A stretch of 64,000 bases of DNA from positions 868,001 through 932,000 of the forward strand of contig NZ_JAFFSU010000001.1 in NCBI RefSeq assembly GCF_017948455.1. Reading direction: 5' to 3'. Made by a program: the position numbers and the translations under genes. Source of the stretch: Streptomyces sp. GESEQ-4 (GTDB lineage: Bacteria > Actinomycetota > Actinomycetes > Streptomycetales > Streptomycetaceae). The notes under the pieces were generated by a model. That model ran no database searches. It was not told the DNA's origin and saw only the letters and a list, made by a program, of their open reading frames with translations. Shown in pieces: positions 1-8,142 of the stretch; the stretch's first letter is position 1, and each line of letters begins with the position of its first letter.

Positions 1-20
1 TGTCTGACCGACAGGCCAGA

Positions 21-57
21 GGGGAGGGGCCCCATGCCGGACATGGGGCCCCTCCCC
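21..57. terminator. strong stem-loop, probable terminator
   Basis: A perfect 16-bp inverted repeat (21-36 and 42-57, arms rich in G and C) encloses a 5-nt loop. No T-run follows, which is common for Streptomyces terminators. It lies directly before the histidine kinase gene, so it probably ends transcription from a gene left of the window and insulates the kinase. It also makes an upstream ATG at 34 unlikely as a start. Confidence 0.6.
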
Positions 58-81
58 GCTCCACCCCCAGCGGAGAGACTC

Positions 82-1239
82 ATGCGCGCGACTTGGCGGC
101 GGTACGCCGGCCGACACCCCCGGCTCGTCGAGGCGGGATTCCTGCTGCTGGTGTACGCGGCCACCAGCAACCAGTACAACGAAGGAGGGCAAGGCCGGTG
201 GCCCGGGCTTCTCTTCGCCACTGCCGCGTGTCTTTCGCTGCTGTGGCGGCGCAGCCATCCGGGCGCGGTCGTCGCGGTCACCTCGGTCTGCGCCGCGATC
301 TCCGGCAGCATCGGCCATCTGATCAGCCCTCTCCTGCTGCTCCCCGTGATCGTGGCGCTCTACGAACTCACCCTGCGCACCCCGCAGAAGACCGCGCACG
401 CCTACGGCACCGCCGTGATCGCGCTGATCGTCCTGACGGCCCTTCTCTCCGACGACAACAACCAGCCCTGGGGACTCAAGACGGTCAGTCCCGCCTTCTG
501 GATCATGCTTCCGGTCGTTCAGGGCTCGGCGGTCCGGGCAAGGCGGGCCTACCTGGAAGCCGTTCACACACGAGCCGAGCACGCCGAACGTACGCGGGAG
601 GAGGAGGCACGCCACCGTGTCGCCGAGGAGCGGATCCGCATCGCCCGCGAACTCCACGATGTCGTCGCCCATCACATGGCCCTGGCCAATGCGCAGGCCG
701 CCACCGCGGCGCACCTCGCCCGAACCCGACCGGAGCAGGCGCAGACGATTCTTGCCGAGCTCGGCACCACGACCTCATCGGCGCTGCGCGAACTCCAGGC
801 CACCGTCGGCCTTCTGCGCCAGTCCGACGACGCCGAGGATCCCCTGGAGCCGAGTCCCGGGCTTGGGCGTCTACCCGAGTTGGCATCCGCTTTCGGTGCC
901 GCCGGACTCACCGTCCTCGTCACGGTGCACGGCGAGGCACTGTCCTTGTCACCCGGAGTGGACCTGACCGCGTTCCGGATCGTGCAGGAAGCGCTGACCA
1001 ACGTGGCCAAGCACGCCGGTGCGAGCACGGCCCGAGTCGAACTCGCCTACACCGCCGACCGTCTGACCCTGACCGTCAGCGACGACGGCGGCACCGTCCC
1101 GCGCGCACCTGCCCCCAGCGGCGGGTTCGGCCTCATCGGAATGCAGGAACGCGCACAGTCTGCCGGCGGCCGTCTCCAGGCAGGGCACCGACCTGAAGGC
1201 GGCTTCGCCGTCACCGCTCACCTGCCCATTCACGCCTGA
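82..1239 (+). CDS. NarL/DegU-type sensor histidine kinase
   Basis: 385-residue membrane sensor kinase, partner of the response regulator that follows after 16 bp. Several hydrophobic segments (about residues 15-160) come first, then a HisKA_3 dimerisation domain with the phospho-acceptor motif ELHDVVAHH (His about residue 192) and a C-terminal HATPase domain (QEALTNVAKHA, then DDGG and GFGLIGMQERA). I chose the ATG at 82 because GGAGAG sits just upstream; the in-frame ATG at 34 lies inside a terminator-like hairpin. Downstream of the His the usual 'LSVI' is replaced by 'MALAN'. The signal sensed is unknown. Confidence 0.9.
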   Translation: MRATWRRYAGRHPRLVEAGFLLLVYAATSNQYNEGGQGRWPGLLFATAACLSLLWRRSHPGAVVAVTSVCAAISGSIGHLISPLLLLPVIVALYELTLRTPQKTAHAYGTAVIALIVLTALLSDDNNQPWGLKTVSPAFWIMLPVVQGSAVRARRAYLEAVHTRAEHAERTREEEARHRVAEERIRIARELHDVVAHHMALANAQAATAAHLARTRPEQAQTILAELGTTTSSALRELQATVGLLRQSDDAEDPLEPSPGLGRLPELASAFGAAGLTVLVTVHGEALSLSPGVDLTAFRIVQEALTNVAKHAGASTARVELAYTADRLTLTVSDDGGTVPRAPAPSGGFGLIGMQERAQSAGGRLQAGHRPEGGFAVTAHLPIHA

Positions 1240-1255
1240 CTCCGGAAAGACCCCG

Positions 1256-1924
1256 ATGACCATCCGTGTACTGCTCGCCGACGACCAGGCCCTCCTGCGG
1301 GCGACATTCCGCATCCTGATCGACTCCTGTGACGACCTGGAGGTGGTGGGGGAGGCAGCCGACGGTGCCGAAGCCGTCGACCTCACACGCGCCCATCACC
1401 CCGACGTCGTCCTCATGGACATCCGTATGCCCGGCACCGACGGCCTCGCCGCGACCTCTGCCATCTGCGCCGACACGGATCTGCAGAACACTCGCGTCCT
1501 CATCCTCACCACGTTCCAGAGCGATGAGCATGTGGCCCGGGCCCTGCGCGTGGGCGCCAGCGGCTTCCTCGGCAAGAACGTCACTGCTGATGAACTCCTC
1601 GGCGGAATTCGCACCGTGGCCTCCGGAGACGCGCTTCTGTCCCCCGCGGCGACACGCTCCCTCATCGCACGCTTCCTCGCCACGCCCGACCGCGGGGACG
1701 GCCCGACCCCGCGGGTTCTGGAGAACCTCACCCCTCGCGAGCGGGAGATGGTGGTTCTCGTAGCGGAGGGGAAATCTGACGACGAGATCGCCGAGGAGGT
1801 GTGCCTCAGCCCATTGACGGTCCGGACGCACGTGCAGCGGGCGAAGATGAAGATGGAGGCACGCAGCCGCGCCCAGTTGGTTGCCATCGCCTACCAGGTG
1901 GGTCTGGCGCGACCTCTTCCGTGA
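1256..1924 (+). CDS. LuxR/NarL-family response regulator
   Basis: 222 residues. The N-terminal receiver domain carries the acidic pair LADD (residues 7-10) and the phospho-acceptor Asp at about residue 55 in VLMDIRMPGTDG; the C-terminal LuxR helix-turn-helix (LTPREREMVVLVAEGKSDDEIA..., about residues 158-215) binds DNA. It is co-transcribed with the kinase at 82-1239 (16-bp gap, RBS-like GGAAAGA). Target genes cannot be read from the sequence; pairs of this type often control neighbouring transporters or secondary metabolism. Confidence 0.92.
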   Translation: MTIRVLLADDQALLRATFRILIDSCDDLEVVGEAADGAEAVDLTRAHHPDVVLMDIRMPGTDGLAATSAICADTDLQNTRVLILTTFQSDEHVARALRVGASGFLGKNVTADELLGGIRTVASGDALLSPAATRSLIARFLATPDRGDGPTPRVLENLTPREREMVVLVAEGKSDDEIAEEVCLSPLTVRTHVQRAKMKMEARSRAQLVAIAYQVGLARPLP

Positions 1925-1957
1925 GGCGCCACCAGGAGCCAGGCGGTACGGCGACCG

Positions 1958-2728
1958 TCACGGCTCGGACGGAATGCCGATCGCGTCGGCCCACACGTGA
2001 ATCGACTCGGTGTGGCCGGTGAAGTGCCGGCGCCGGACGACTCCGGAGGGGTCGACATGGCGTGGCTCGGAGACTCCGAACTGCCGCAGCAGGTCGACGA
2101 GGAACGGCCGCGCGGTAGTGGCGAGTCGGGGTGACAGGCACGGCGTCAGGTCTACGGCGGAACGAGCGGAGCCGACACTGGTGTACCGGCGCTTCCCTGC
2201 CGGACCATACGCGCCACCGGCGTGGTTCCACACCTGTATCGGAGCTGTGGGGCCGGGGCCGGCAGGGCAGACGACAGTGACGTCCACGGCGGCCTCGCCC
2301 AGGGCCGAGACGTGACGGGCGAAGGCCGCGTTGAGACGCAACATGGCGATGGTGATCCAGGCGACAGCTCCCTCGCCCAGTGCCCAGACGGGTTCGCCGT
2401 CCGGGGGATTGTGCTGAAGTGTCCCCACCTGCAGCCCACCGAGCACTGACCCGTCCGAATGGAACTCGTAGTAGTACGAGTTCGCCGTACGGCCCGGTTG
2501 CCGCGGTGGCGCGAATGTCAGCCTGTCCGCGCGGACGTCCGGGTGCTCACTTCCGAGAAGGATCGGTGCGGGCCAGTCGGCAACCTGCCGGGCGATCCAT
2601 CGCCGGATGTCCTGGCCGCTCGCTGCGTCGAAGTCGGCCGATGCCGGGCGGGCCGGCGACGTGGCCACCACGAGCCAGGGCGAGGAGGCACCGAGTTGTG
2701 CGGTCGCGCCGGTGACCAGGCTCCCCAT
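1958..2728 (-). CDS. conserved-looking protein of unknown function, coupled to crotonase
   Basis: 256 residues starting at ATG 2728, which overlaps the stop of the crotonase gene (TGATG), so translation is very likely coupled. An upstream extension of the frame to 2983 is the antisense shadow of the crotonase and was discarded. The protein contains no motif I recognise, no signal peptide and no clear membrane segment; it has a Tyr-rich stretch (SYYYEFHSDGS) and a hydrophobic helix around 'AWITIAMLRLNAAF'. Its job is probably tied to the hydrolase it is coupled with. It ends 33 bp from the response regulator, which it faces convergently. Confidence 0.6.
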   Translation of the reverse strand: MGSLVTGATAQLGASSPWLVVATSPARPASADFDAASGQDIRRWIARQVADWPAPILLGSEHPDVRADRLTFAPPRQPGRTANSYYYEFHSDGSVLGGLQVGTLQHNPPDGEPVWALGEGAVAWITIAMLRLNAAFARHVSALGEAAVDVTVVCPAGPGPTAPIQVWNHAGGAYGPAGKRRYTSVGSARSAVDLTPCLSPRLATTARPFLVDLLRQFGVSEPRHVDPSGVVRRRHFTGHTESIHVWADAIGIPSEP

Positions 2729-3582
2729 CAGAACAGCTTGCGGGCCTCGGAGTCGGCGAGCAGTTCCGGGTCGGGAACCCGGGACTTGCTGGCGACGTTG
2801 GCGAGCATCTGATGCGCCATGTGGAAGCCGAAGTCCTCGGCCACCGTCTTCTTCCAGTGCCGCGACACGATGTTGTGCGTGGCCCACCGCGTGTAGCGCG
2901 GCCGCTTCATGATGAACCGCGCGAGTTCCCAGGACCGGTCGAGGAGTTCCTCGCGGGGGAGTACGTCGCTGACGATCCCCCACTCGAGGGCCTTGTCAGC
3001 CGGGATCGACTTGGCCGCATAGATGTAGTACGCGGCGCGCTTGGGACCCATCAGGGCTTGAAGCGCCATGTACTGACCGTCCCCGGGTGGAGAACCGAGC
3101 CAGAAGTGCGGGTCCATGAAGTCGGCGTCCGGCGCCGCCAGTGTCACGTCGCTCATCATGGCGAACTCGGTGTGCACGCCGGGGCCGTTGACTGCCGCGA
3201 TCGTCGGAATGTCGATGTTGTTGGTGAAACTCTCGATGAGTTTCCAGCCGTCCGTCATCCGCTGGTAGATGTGGTCGGGATCCAGGTCGGAGGCGGGTTT
3301 GGGATTGAGCCCCTTGGGATTGCCGGTCATCCACCGGTCGCCGGTGCCGGTGATGATCAGCACCTGGTTCTCGGGATCGTTGCCGATCTCCTGCCAGACG
3401 CGAGTCCAGACATTGTGTGCGGCATGGGTGTGCGCGTACGGGCCGTCGTCCGTGTGCAGGCGGACCTCGATGATGCCGTCCTCCCGCCGCATCCGGAAGA
3501 AGTCCGCGTACCTGGCCGAGTACTCCTCGAAGTCGGGCGGAGCAAGGTAGCCCTCCCAGTGATCGGCCGGATGGAAAGCCAT
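2728..3582 (-). CDS. crotonase-fold hydrolase, 6-oxocamphor hydrolase-like
   Basis: 284 residues from ATG 3582, preceded by GGAGGTAC. The fold is enoyl-CoA hydratase/isomerase (AAVNGPG... oxyanion region). The layout is closer to 6-oxocamphor hydrolase, a beta-diketone C-C hydrolase, than to CoA-ester hydratases: the start FEEYSARYADFFRMRREDG, His in NGPGVHTE, MSDVTLAA, His in MDPHFW and Asp in PPGDGQ line up with its catalytic His/His/Asp set as I remember it. Inferred role: hydrolytic ring or chain cleavage of a cyclic or terpenoid 1,3-diketone. It is divergent from a TetR regulator and coupled to an unknown gene at 1958-2728. Confidence 0.75.
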   Translation of the reverse strand: MAFHPADHWEGYLAPPDFEEYSARYADFFRMRREDGIIEVRLHTDDGPYAHTHAAHNVWTRVWQEIGNDPENQVLIITGTGDRWMTGNPKGLNPKPASDLDPDHIYQRMTDGWKLIESFTNNIDIPTIAAVNGPGVHTEFAMMSDVTLAAPDADFMDPHFWLGSPPGDGQYMALQALMGPKRAAYYIYAAKSIPADKALEWGIVSDVLPREELLDRSWELARFIMKRPRYTRWATHNIVSRHWKKTVAEDFGFHMAHQMLANVASKSRVPDPELLADSEARKLF

Positions 3583-3610
3583 GTCAGTACCTCCACGTAG
3601 TGGGCGGCAG

Positions 3611-3674
3611 CCCCTCGATGCCCCTCGATGCCACAAAGTACACCAGCGGGTGTGGTTTTAGGGTCGACTGTACG
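3611..3674. promoter_or_regulatory. divergent control region, crotonase/TetR
   Basis: The 100-bp gap between the crotonase and TetR starts holds a tandem 10-bp repeat (CCCCTCGATG twice, 3611-3630), a short inverted repeat ACACC-AGCG-GGTGT (3640-3653), and GTACA at 3637 facing TGTAC at 3670. One of these is probably the TetR operator; which one cannot be decided by eye. Confidence 0.35.
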
Positions 3675-3682
3675 CTGAGCCC

Positions 3683-4318
3683 ATGTCGAGGGCTATCGCG
3701 GCGGTTCAGACTCCCGGGCGCCGGCGGCGTTCCGAAGGCAAGAAGGCGGCGATCCTGGAAGCCGCGGAAGCGCTGTTTCTGGCGGAGGGCTACGAGCGGG
3801 CGAGCGTCGACGCCATCGCAGGCCGGGCACAGGTCTCGAAGCGGACCGTCTACGACCACTTCGGGGACAAGGCAACGATCTTTCTGCGGGTGATCGAGCG
3901 TGCCCACGACGCGGTGGTCGCCACCATTCGCTCCGCGCTCGACGAGGAGCTGGCTCGGGGCCGTGACCTGCGCGAGGCCTTGACGGCGTTCGGGCAGCGA
4001 GTGGTCACGCAGACCTTTCCGTCGTCCGACTACGTGACCTTCCGGCGACTGACCTCGCAGCGATGGGCGATACCGCAGCTGGCCGAGGCCACCCGCGACC
4101 GCCCCGAACGGATGCTGGAGGAGCGCTTCGCGGTGCTGGTCGCCGACGGCGAGATCCGCGCCGAGGATCCTGGCCTTGCGGCGCGCCACTTCACGGCCCT
4201 CACCATCAGTCTCGCGCTGGAGACCCTCGACGTTCGGGGGGATGCCGAGGCGGCGGAAACGGAGATCCTGGCGCTCATCGCCGACGGTGTCGATGTGTTC
4301 CTGCGGGCGTACCGGTAG
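3683..4318 (+). CDS. TetR-family transcriptional repressor
   Basis: 211 residues. The N-terminal TetR helix-turn-helix spans about residues 20-66 (ILEAAEALFLAEGYERASVDAIAGRAQVSKRTVYDHFGDKATIF); the C-terminal ligand domain (MLEERFAVLVADGEIRAED..., AALTISL-type core) resembles the AefR/TetR_C_7 type. It is divergently transcribed from the crotonase operon, so it likely represses that operon and itself and is released by the hydrolase substrate or a related small molecule. Confidence 0.88.
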   Translation: MSRAIAAVQTPGRRRRSEGKKAAILEAAEALFLAEGYERASVDAIAGRAQVSKRTVYDHFGDKATIFLRVIERAHDAVVATIRSALDEELARGRDLREALTAFGQRVVTQTFPSSDYVTFRRLTSQRWAIPQLAEATRDRPERMLEERFAVLVADGEIRAEDPGLAARHFTALTISLALETLDVRGDAEAAETEILALIADGVDVFLRAYR

Positions 4319-4430
4319 CCGGCCCTTCGAAGTTGTTTTCGTGCAGCAGACCGGACGTTGAGGCGGATTCCATGCATCTTTCAGGCTGAATCGCAGGACC
4401 GCTTTAGCGTGACGACTGTCCAGAAGGCCA

Positions 4431-5744
4431 ATGAGGGCAGGTCGGCGCGTGGGACTCAACGACGGAGCCGCGTTGCGGGTGAGCAACGTGCGGCTCATCG
4501 ACGGTGTCAGCACAGAGGCGGTGGACGATGCTGTGCTGGACGTCGACGACAACGGCTGGATCACCTACGCCGGGCCGGCGGCACAGGCGCCCGAGCCGAC
4601 CCCCGGCGTCAGGGCGATCAATGGTCGGCGGGGAACACTCCTCCCGGGACTGTTCGACTGTCACACCCACCTCGGTGTGGCCTCCGACCGGTCGATCCTG
4701 GAAGCCGCCCTTCTGACGGACCCTGTCCTGGGTGTTCTCCAGACAACTGAACGTCTGCGCCGGACGCTCGACGCCGGGATCACGTCCGCTCGAGACCTCG
4801 GTGGACTTCCCACCGGATTCCGCGACGCCGTCGCATCAGGACTCATCACCGGCCCACGCCTGCAGACATCGGTCGGCGTGATCAGCCACACCGGCGGACA
4901 CGCCGACGACACCTTCCCCAGTGGAAGAAGCCTCGGCCTCGACTACTGCGAGATCGCGGACGACGTGGTGGGCGTGCGGAAGGCAGCGAGGCGGATGCTG
5001 CGCGCCGGCGCCGACGTCATCAAGATCTGCACGAGTGGCGGGATCAGCAGCGCCCACGACGACCCCGACGACCAGGACCTGCTCGACGAGGAGATCGCGG
5101 CGGTCGTGGACGAGGGACATCGCCACCGAGGACGCCCGGTCGCCGCACACGCACAGGGCCGGGCCGGCATCCTCGCCGCGATCCGCTGCGGTGTCACGTC
5201 GATCGAGCACGGTTTCGGCATCGACGACCAAGGATGCGACCTCCTCAGAGAGAAGGGGGCCTTCCTCGTACCGACCCTGTCGACCGCCTTCCAGCCACTG
5301 GACCCGCGGAAGACCGCGCCGTGGCACTACGAGAAGAAGCTTCGCTGGAACGAGCGGACCAAGGAGAACATCGCCGCGGCCATCGCGCGGAAGGTGAACA
5401 TCGCGGTGGGCACGGACGCCGGCATCACCCCGCACGGGCAGAACCCGTTCGAGCTGTCGTGCCTAGTGGAACTGGGGATGTCGCCGATCGACGCCATCCG
5501 CGCGGCGACATCCAACAGCGCCCGGCTCCTCGGAGTGGCGGACACACTCGGGACACTGCGTCGCGGATGCGTCGCGGACCTCGTCCTGTGCACCGAAGAT
5601 CCGCTGCGAGACATCGGTGTGCTGTCGGCGCCCGAGAACATCGCCCTGGTAGCTCAACAGGGCGTAGTCCGCAAGTGCACGCTCGCCGACTCCGTGATTC
5701 ACGTCTGCATGTCCTCCGAAAGGAGCCGCTCATGCACGACATGA
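4431..5744 (+). CDS. amidohydrolase-family metal hydrolase
   Basis: 437 residues. Metal-ligand motifs of the amidohydrolase superfamily are intact: HTH in LLPGLFDCHTHLG (about residue 80), a Lys in DVIKICTSGG that is normally carboxylated, His in VAAHAQG, His in SIEHGF and Asp in AVGTDAGITPHG. The best family match is the imidazolonepropionase/prolidase-like group (Xaa-Pro dipeptidase, aryldialkylphosphatase types), so the substrate is probably a cyclic amide or peptide. GTG at 4449 is an alternative start. Its 3' end overlaps the MFS gene by 13 bp, so the two form an operon that probably imports and opens an amide compound. Confidence 0.82.
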   Translation: MRAGRRVGLNDGAALRVSNVRLIDGVSTEAVDDAVLDVDDNGWITYAGPAAQAPEPTPGVRAINGRRGTLLPGLFDCHTHLGVASDRSILEAALLTDPVLGVLQTTERLRRTLDAGITSARDLGGLPTGFRDAVASGLITGPRLQTSVGVISHTGGHADDTFPSGRSLGLDYCEIADDVVGVRKAARRMLRAGADVIKICTSGGISSAHDDPDDQDLLDEEIAAVVDEGHRHRGRPVAAHAQGRAGILAAIRCGVTSIEHGFGIDDQGCDLLREKGAFLVPTLSTAFQPLDPRKTAPWHYEKKLRWNERTKENIAAAIARKVNIAVGTDAGITPHGQNPFELSCLVELGMSPIDAIRAATSNSARLLGVADTLGTLRRGCVADLVLCTEDPLRDIGVLSAPENIALVAQQGVVRKCTLADSVIHVCMSSERSRSCTT

Positions 5745-7210
5745 GCCCGAGCCTCACCAGAGACGAGCCGGCGACCGAACTCAACACCGGCTGGACCAAG
5801 CCGGTCGTCGGCTATGTCGCCATCCTCATCCTGGTGAACGTCATGGTCGACACTGTGATCGCGTCGCCCACCTTCGTGCTTCCGCAACTGAGCGACGCCT
5901 TCGACACCAACCAGTTCGCGTGGATCGATTCCAGCGCGATGCTGGCGGGAGCCACCTGGGCACCACTGCTCGGCAAGAGCGCCGACATCTACGGCAAACG
6001 CAAGGTGCTCGTGATCACACTGATCGTCGCCGGCCTCGGCGGAGTCGTGTGTCTCCTCGCGCCCCACATCAGTGTCTTCGTCCTCGGACGAGCCCTGCAG
6101 GGCGCCGCGGTCGCAGGCCTGTTCCTCACCGTCGCCATCATCCGCGACATCTGCGCGCCCAAGTTCGCCATGGTGGTGACAGGCATCGTCACCTCGGGCT
6201 CGTCCGTCTTCGGGATCGTCTCCCCCTTCATCCTGGAGTTCGCCACCGAGGTGTTCGGCTGGCAGTTCGTCTTCGTGGTCTCCGCGGTGTTCGCGGGAGT
6301 GGCCGCGCTCTGCGTCCGCCTCGTGATCCCGAACTCTCGCATCCGCACGCCGGGCAAGGTCGACGTCGCCGGGGCGCTCACACTCGGCTGCGGCCTCGCG
6401 GGCGTTCTCGTCTACATCAGCCTCGGGCAGGAATTCGGCTGGCTGGGGATCGCCCCGCTCGCCATCCTCATCGGTGGTCTGGCCGCGCTGACGTTCTGGT
6501 ACCTCGTCCTGAGCCGCGTCCCGGAGCCCGTGATCGACATCCGTGGCATCTCACTGGCTCTCGGACTCGGTCTCCTCGTCGTCGTGATGGGCACGGGCGC
6601 CTATCGGAGCATGCTCCAGCTCTTCAGCCTGCTGATCGACGTCTCTCCCGACGAGGGCCTCGGATACGGCATCAACGGCCCCGGAGCGCTCGGCCTGATG
6701 TTCGGCATCCCATCGATCGGGATCATGCTCGGCGGCATCGTGGCGGGTGCGATCGCCACCCGTGTGGGCCCTGCCCGGCCCCTGGCCGTGGGCTTGGCGC
6801 TCGGCACGATCGCCTCCTTCGTGATGTTCTCGGCCGGCGCCGACAACCTTCCGATCGCCGTGATCTGCTCGTTCATGCTGAGCATGACAGCAGGCTCGCT
6901 GGTCACCTCCGGGTTCAACCTCGCGTCCGTCCTCGCGCCGCCCGAGCGGCAGGGCACCGTCTCCAGCATGGTCATGGTGATGGTCGCCGTCGGTTCGGTG
7001 ACGATGAGCTTCATCGGATCGGCGATTCTCGCAGCCAACGAAATCGTCGTCGACGGAGAGATGGTCAACTCGTCGACGGGCGTGCACACGTATATCGCCG
7101 TCGCGGGCTGCACGTTCATCCTCGCCGCCGTCCCGATGGCCTTCCTGGTACGGAAGTTGCGAGGCCACGCGGATGTCCCCGCAGAACCCGACCCAGGAGC
7201 AGGAGCATGA
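5732..7210 (+). CDS. MFS transporter, DHA2-like
   Basis: 492 residues from ATG 5732 with AAAGGAG upstream; the longer frame to 5234 is antisense noise over the amidohydrolase. About 14 hydrophobic segments are visible, with the MFS loop 2-3 signature GKSADIYGKRKVLV and the motif-C-like stretch GIVTSGSSVFGIVSP. Transporters of this shape usually export drugs by proton antiport, but the overlap with an amidohydrolase and the following amino-acid enzyme remnants suggest a catabolic substrate. The stop codon overlaps the ATG of the Rid remnant (ATGA at 7207), evidence of a once longer operon. Confidence 0.88.
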   Translation: MHDMSPSLTRDEPATELNTGWTKPVVGYVAILILVNVMVDTVIASPTFVLPQLSDAFDTNQFAWIDSSAMLAGATWAPLLGKSADIYGKRKVLVITLIVAGLGGVVCLLAPHISVFVLGRALQGAAVAGLFLTVAIIRDICAPKFAMVVTGIVTSGSSVFGIVSPFILEFATEVFGWQFVFVVSAVFAGVAALCVRLVIPNSRIRTPGKVDVAGALTLGCGLAGVLVYISLGQEFGWLGIAPLAILIGGLAALTFWYLVLSRVPEPVIDIRGISLALGLGLLVVVMGTGAYRSMLQLFSLLIDVSPDEGLGYGINGPGALGLMFGIPSIGIMLGGIVAGAIATRVGPARPLAVGLALGTIASFVMFSAGADNLPIAVICSFMLSMTAGSLVTSGFNLASVLAPPERQGTVSSMVMVMVAVGSVTMSFIGSAILAANEIVVDGEMVNSSTGVHTYIAVAGCTFILAAVPMAFLVRKLRGHADVPAEPDPGAGA

Positions 7211-7448
7211 CGAAACGACAGGTCCTGGCCAATCTCCGGAGCAAGCCGGCCTCGGTGGGCTGGAGCTGCGGCATCTCGTGAAGATCACGGTCTATCTGGC
7301 CTCGATGGACGACCGCAACGCCATGGACGCGATCTATCAGGAGGTCCTCGCCGAGCCCCTGCCGGCCCGCACGTGCGTCGCCGTCGCCGAACTGCCCTAC
7401 AGGGCCCGGGTCGAGTTCGACGCCATCGCCGTCCGGGACGGGGCCTGA
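7207..7448 (+). pseudogene. Rid-family (RidA) remnant, N-terminal deletion plus frameshift
   Basis: The ATG at 7207 has a good RBS (AGGAGCAGGAGC) and overlaps the MFS stop, but the frame reads MTKRQVLANLRS... and stops after 24 codons. The rest of a Rid protein (HLVKITVYLASMDDRNAMDAIYQ to PYRARVEFDAIAV, 7272-7436) lies in the +1 frame. The substrate-binding Arg (PARTCV) is preserved. About 55 N-terminal residues, including the GPYS/SGQ region, are absent. Normal Rid proteins are about 125 residues and remove reactive enamine/imine products of PLP dehydratases, which matches the next remnant. Confidence 0.75.
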
Positions 7449-7482
7449 ATGCGTGACTCCCTCATGAGACGCGGTACGAGCA

Positions 7483-7919
7483 GTGTCTGACGTGGTGCGG
7501 ACTCCGCTGCTGCCCGCCTCGTGGGCGCCGGGCGACCTCTGGCTGAAGGCCGAAACCTCCAGCCGATCGGTGCCTTCAAACTGCGGGGTGCCGTCAACGT
7601 GATCAGACGTCTCGATCCGGACGTCAGGGCACGTGGCGTGGTCACGCATTCGAGCGGCAACCACGGCCAGGCCGTTGCGTGGGCAGCCCGAGCGGCAGGA
7701 GTCCGGGCCGTGATCGTCATGCCGGAGGAGGCCATGCCCGTCAAGGTGGAGGCCACCAGTGCCCTGGGCGCCGAGGTCATCATGGCCCCCGGCGCCCGCC
7801 GGGAGATCGTCGCCGAAGCCGTGGGGGCGGAGCGGGGGATGACGCTGATTCCTCCCTTCGATCATGCCGACGTGATCTCCGGGCAGGGGACGCTCGCCGT
7901 CAAGGAACCACGCACATGA
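7483..7919 (+). pseudogene. threonine/serine dehydratase remnant (frameshift, C-terminal truncation)
   Basis: Translation from GTG 7483 gives VSDVVRTPLLPASWAPGDLWLKAE, then one base is missing (GAAACC where GAAAACC would be expected near 7551). The next frame continues NLQPIGAFKLRGAVNVIRR, THSSGNHGQAVAWAA and DHADVISGQGTLAVKE before a stop at 7919. The PLP lysine (SFKLRG-type motif) and the SSGNHGQ phosphate loop are present, but the C-terminal half with the glycine loop is missing (about 145 of about 320 residues remain). The stop overlaps the next ATG (ATGA). Confidence 0.8.
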
Positions 7920-8142
7920 CGTATGCGAAAGCCGTCGCCGACGGCATTTGGGCGGCAGGCACCGCGCGGGTCGGGTACATCCCCTCTGTGAGCGTGGCCC
8001 CGGTCGTCAACTCGTTGGTCGCGACCGATGGCGGCACGGACGGCGTCTCGCCGCGTGTCACACCGCTCTCGCGGGAAGAAGAGGCGATCGGGGTCATGGG
8101 GGCGGTCGCGTTCACCGGCGGACTCGGCTACGACGAGACGCG
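7916..8142 (+). pseudogene. N-terminal remnant of TPP-dependent sulfopyruvate/phosphonopyruvate decarboxylase alpha
   Basis: ATG 7916 with AGGAAC upstream and an ATGA overlap to the preceding remnant looks like a native start. Residues 1-70 (AVADGIWAAG, YIPSVSVAPVVNSL, TPLSREEEAIGVMGA) resemble the N-terminal segment of the alpha (PYR) subunit of sulfopyruvate or phosphonopyruvate decarboxylases, including the REEE motif around the TPP-activating Glu. After about 8125 the similarity is lost and the frame runs into the antisense of the Lrp gene. A whole protein would need about 170 residues. Confidence 0.6.

Noticed and set aside
34..81. ATG at 34 as start of the sensor kinase
   Set aside because: It is inside a perfect terminator-like hairpin and has no RBS; ATG 82 follows GGAGAG.
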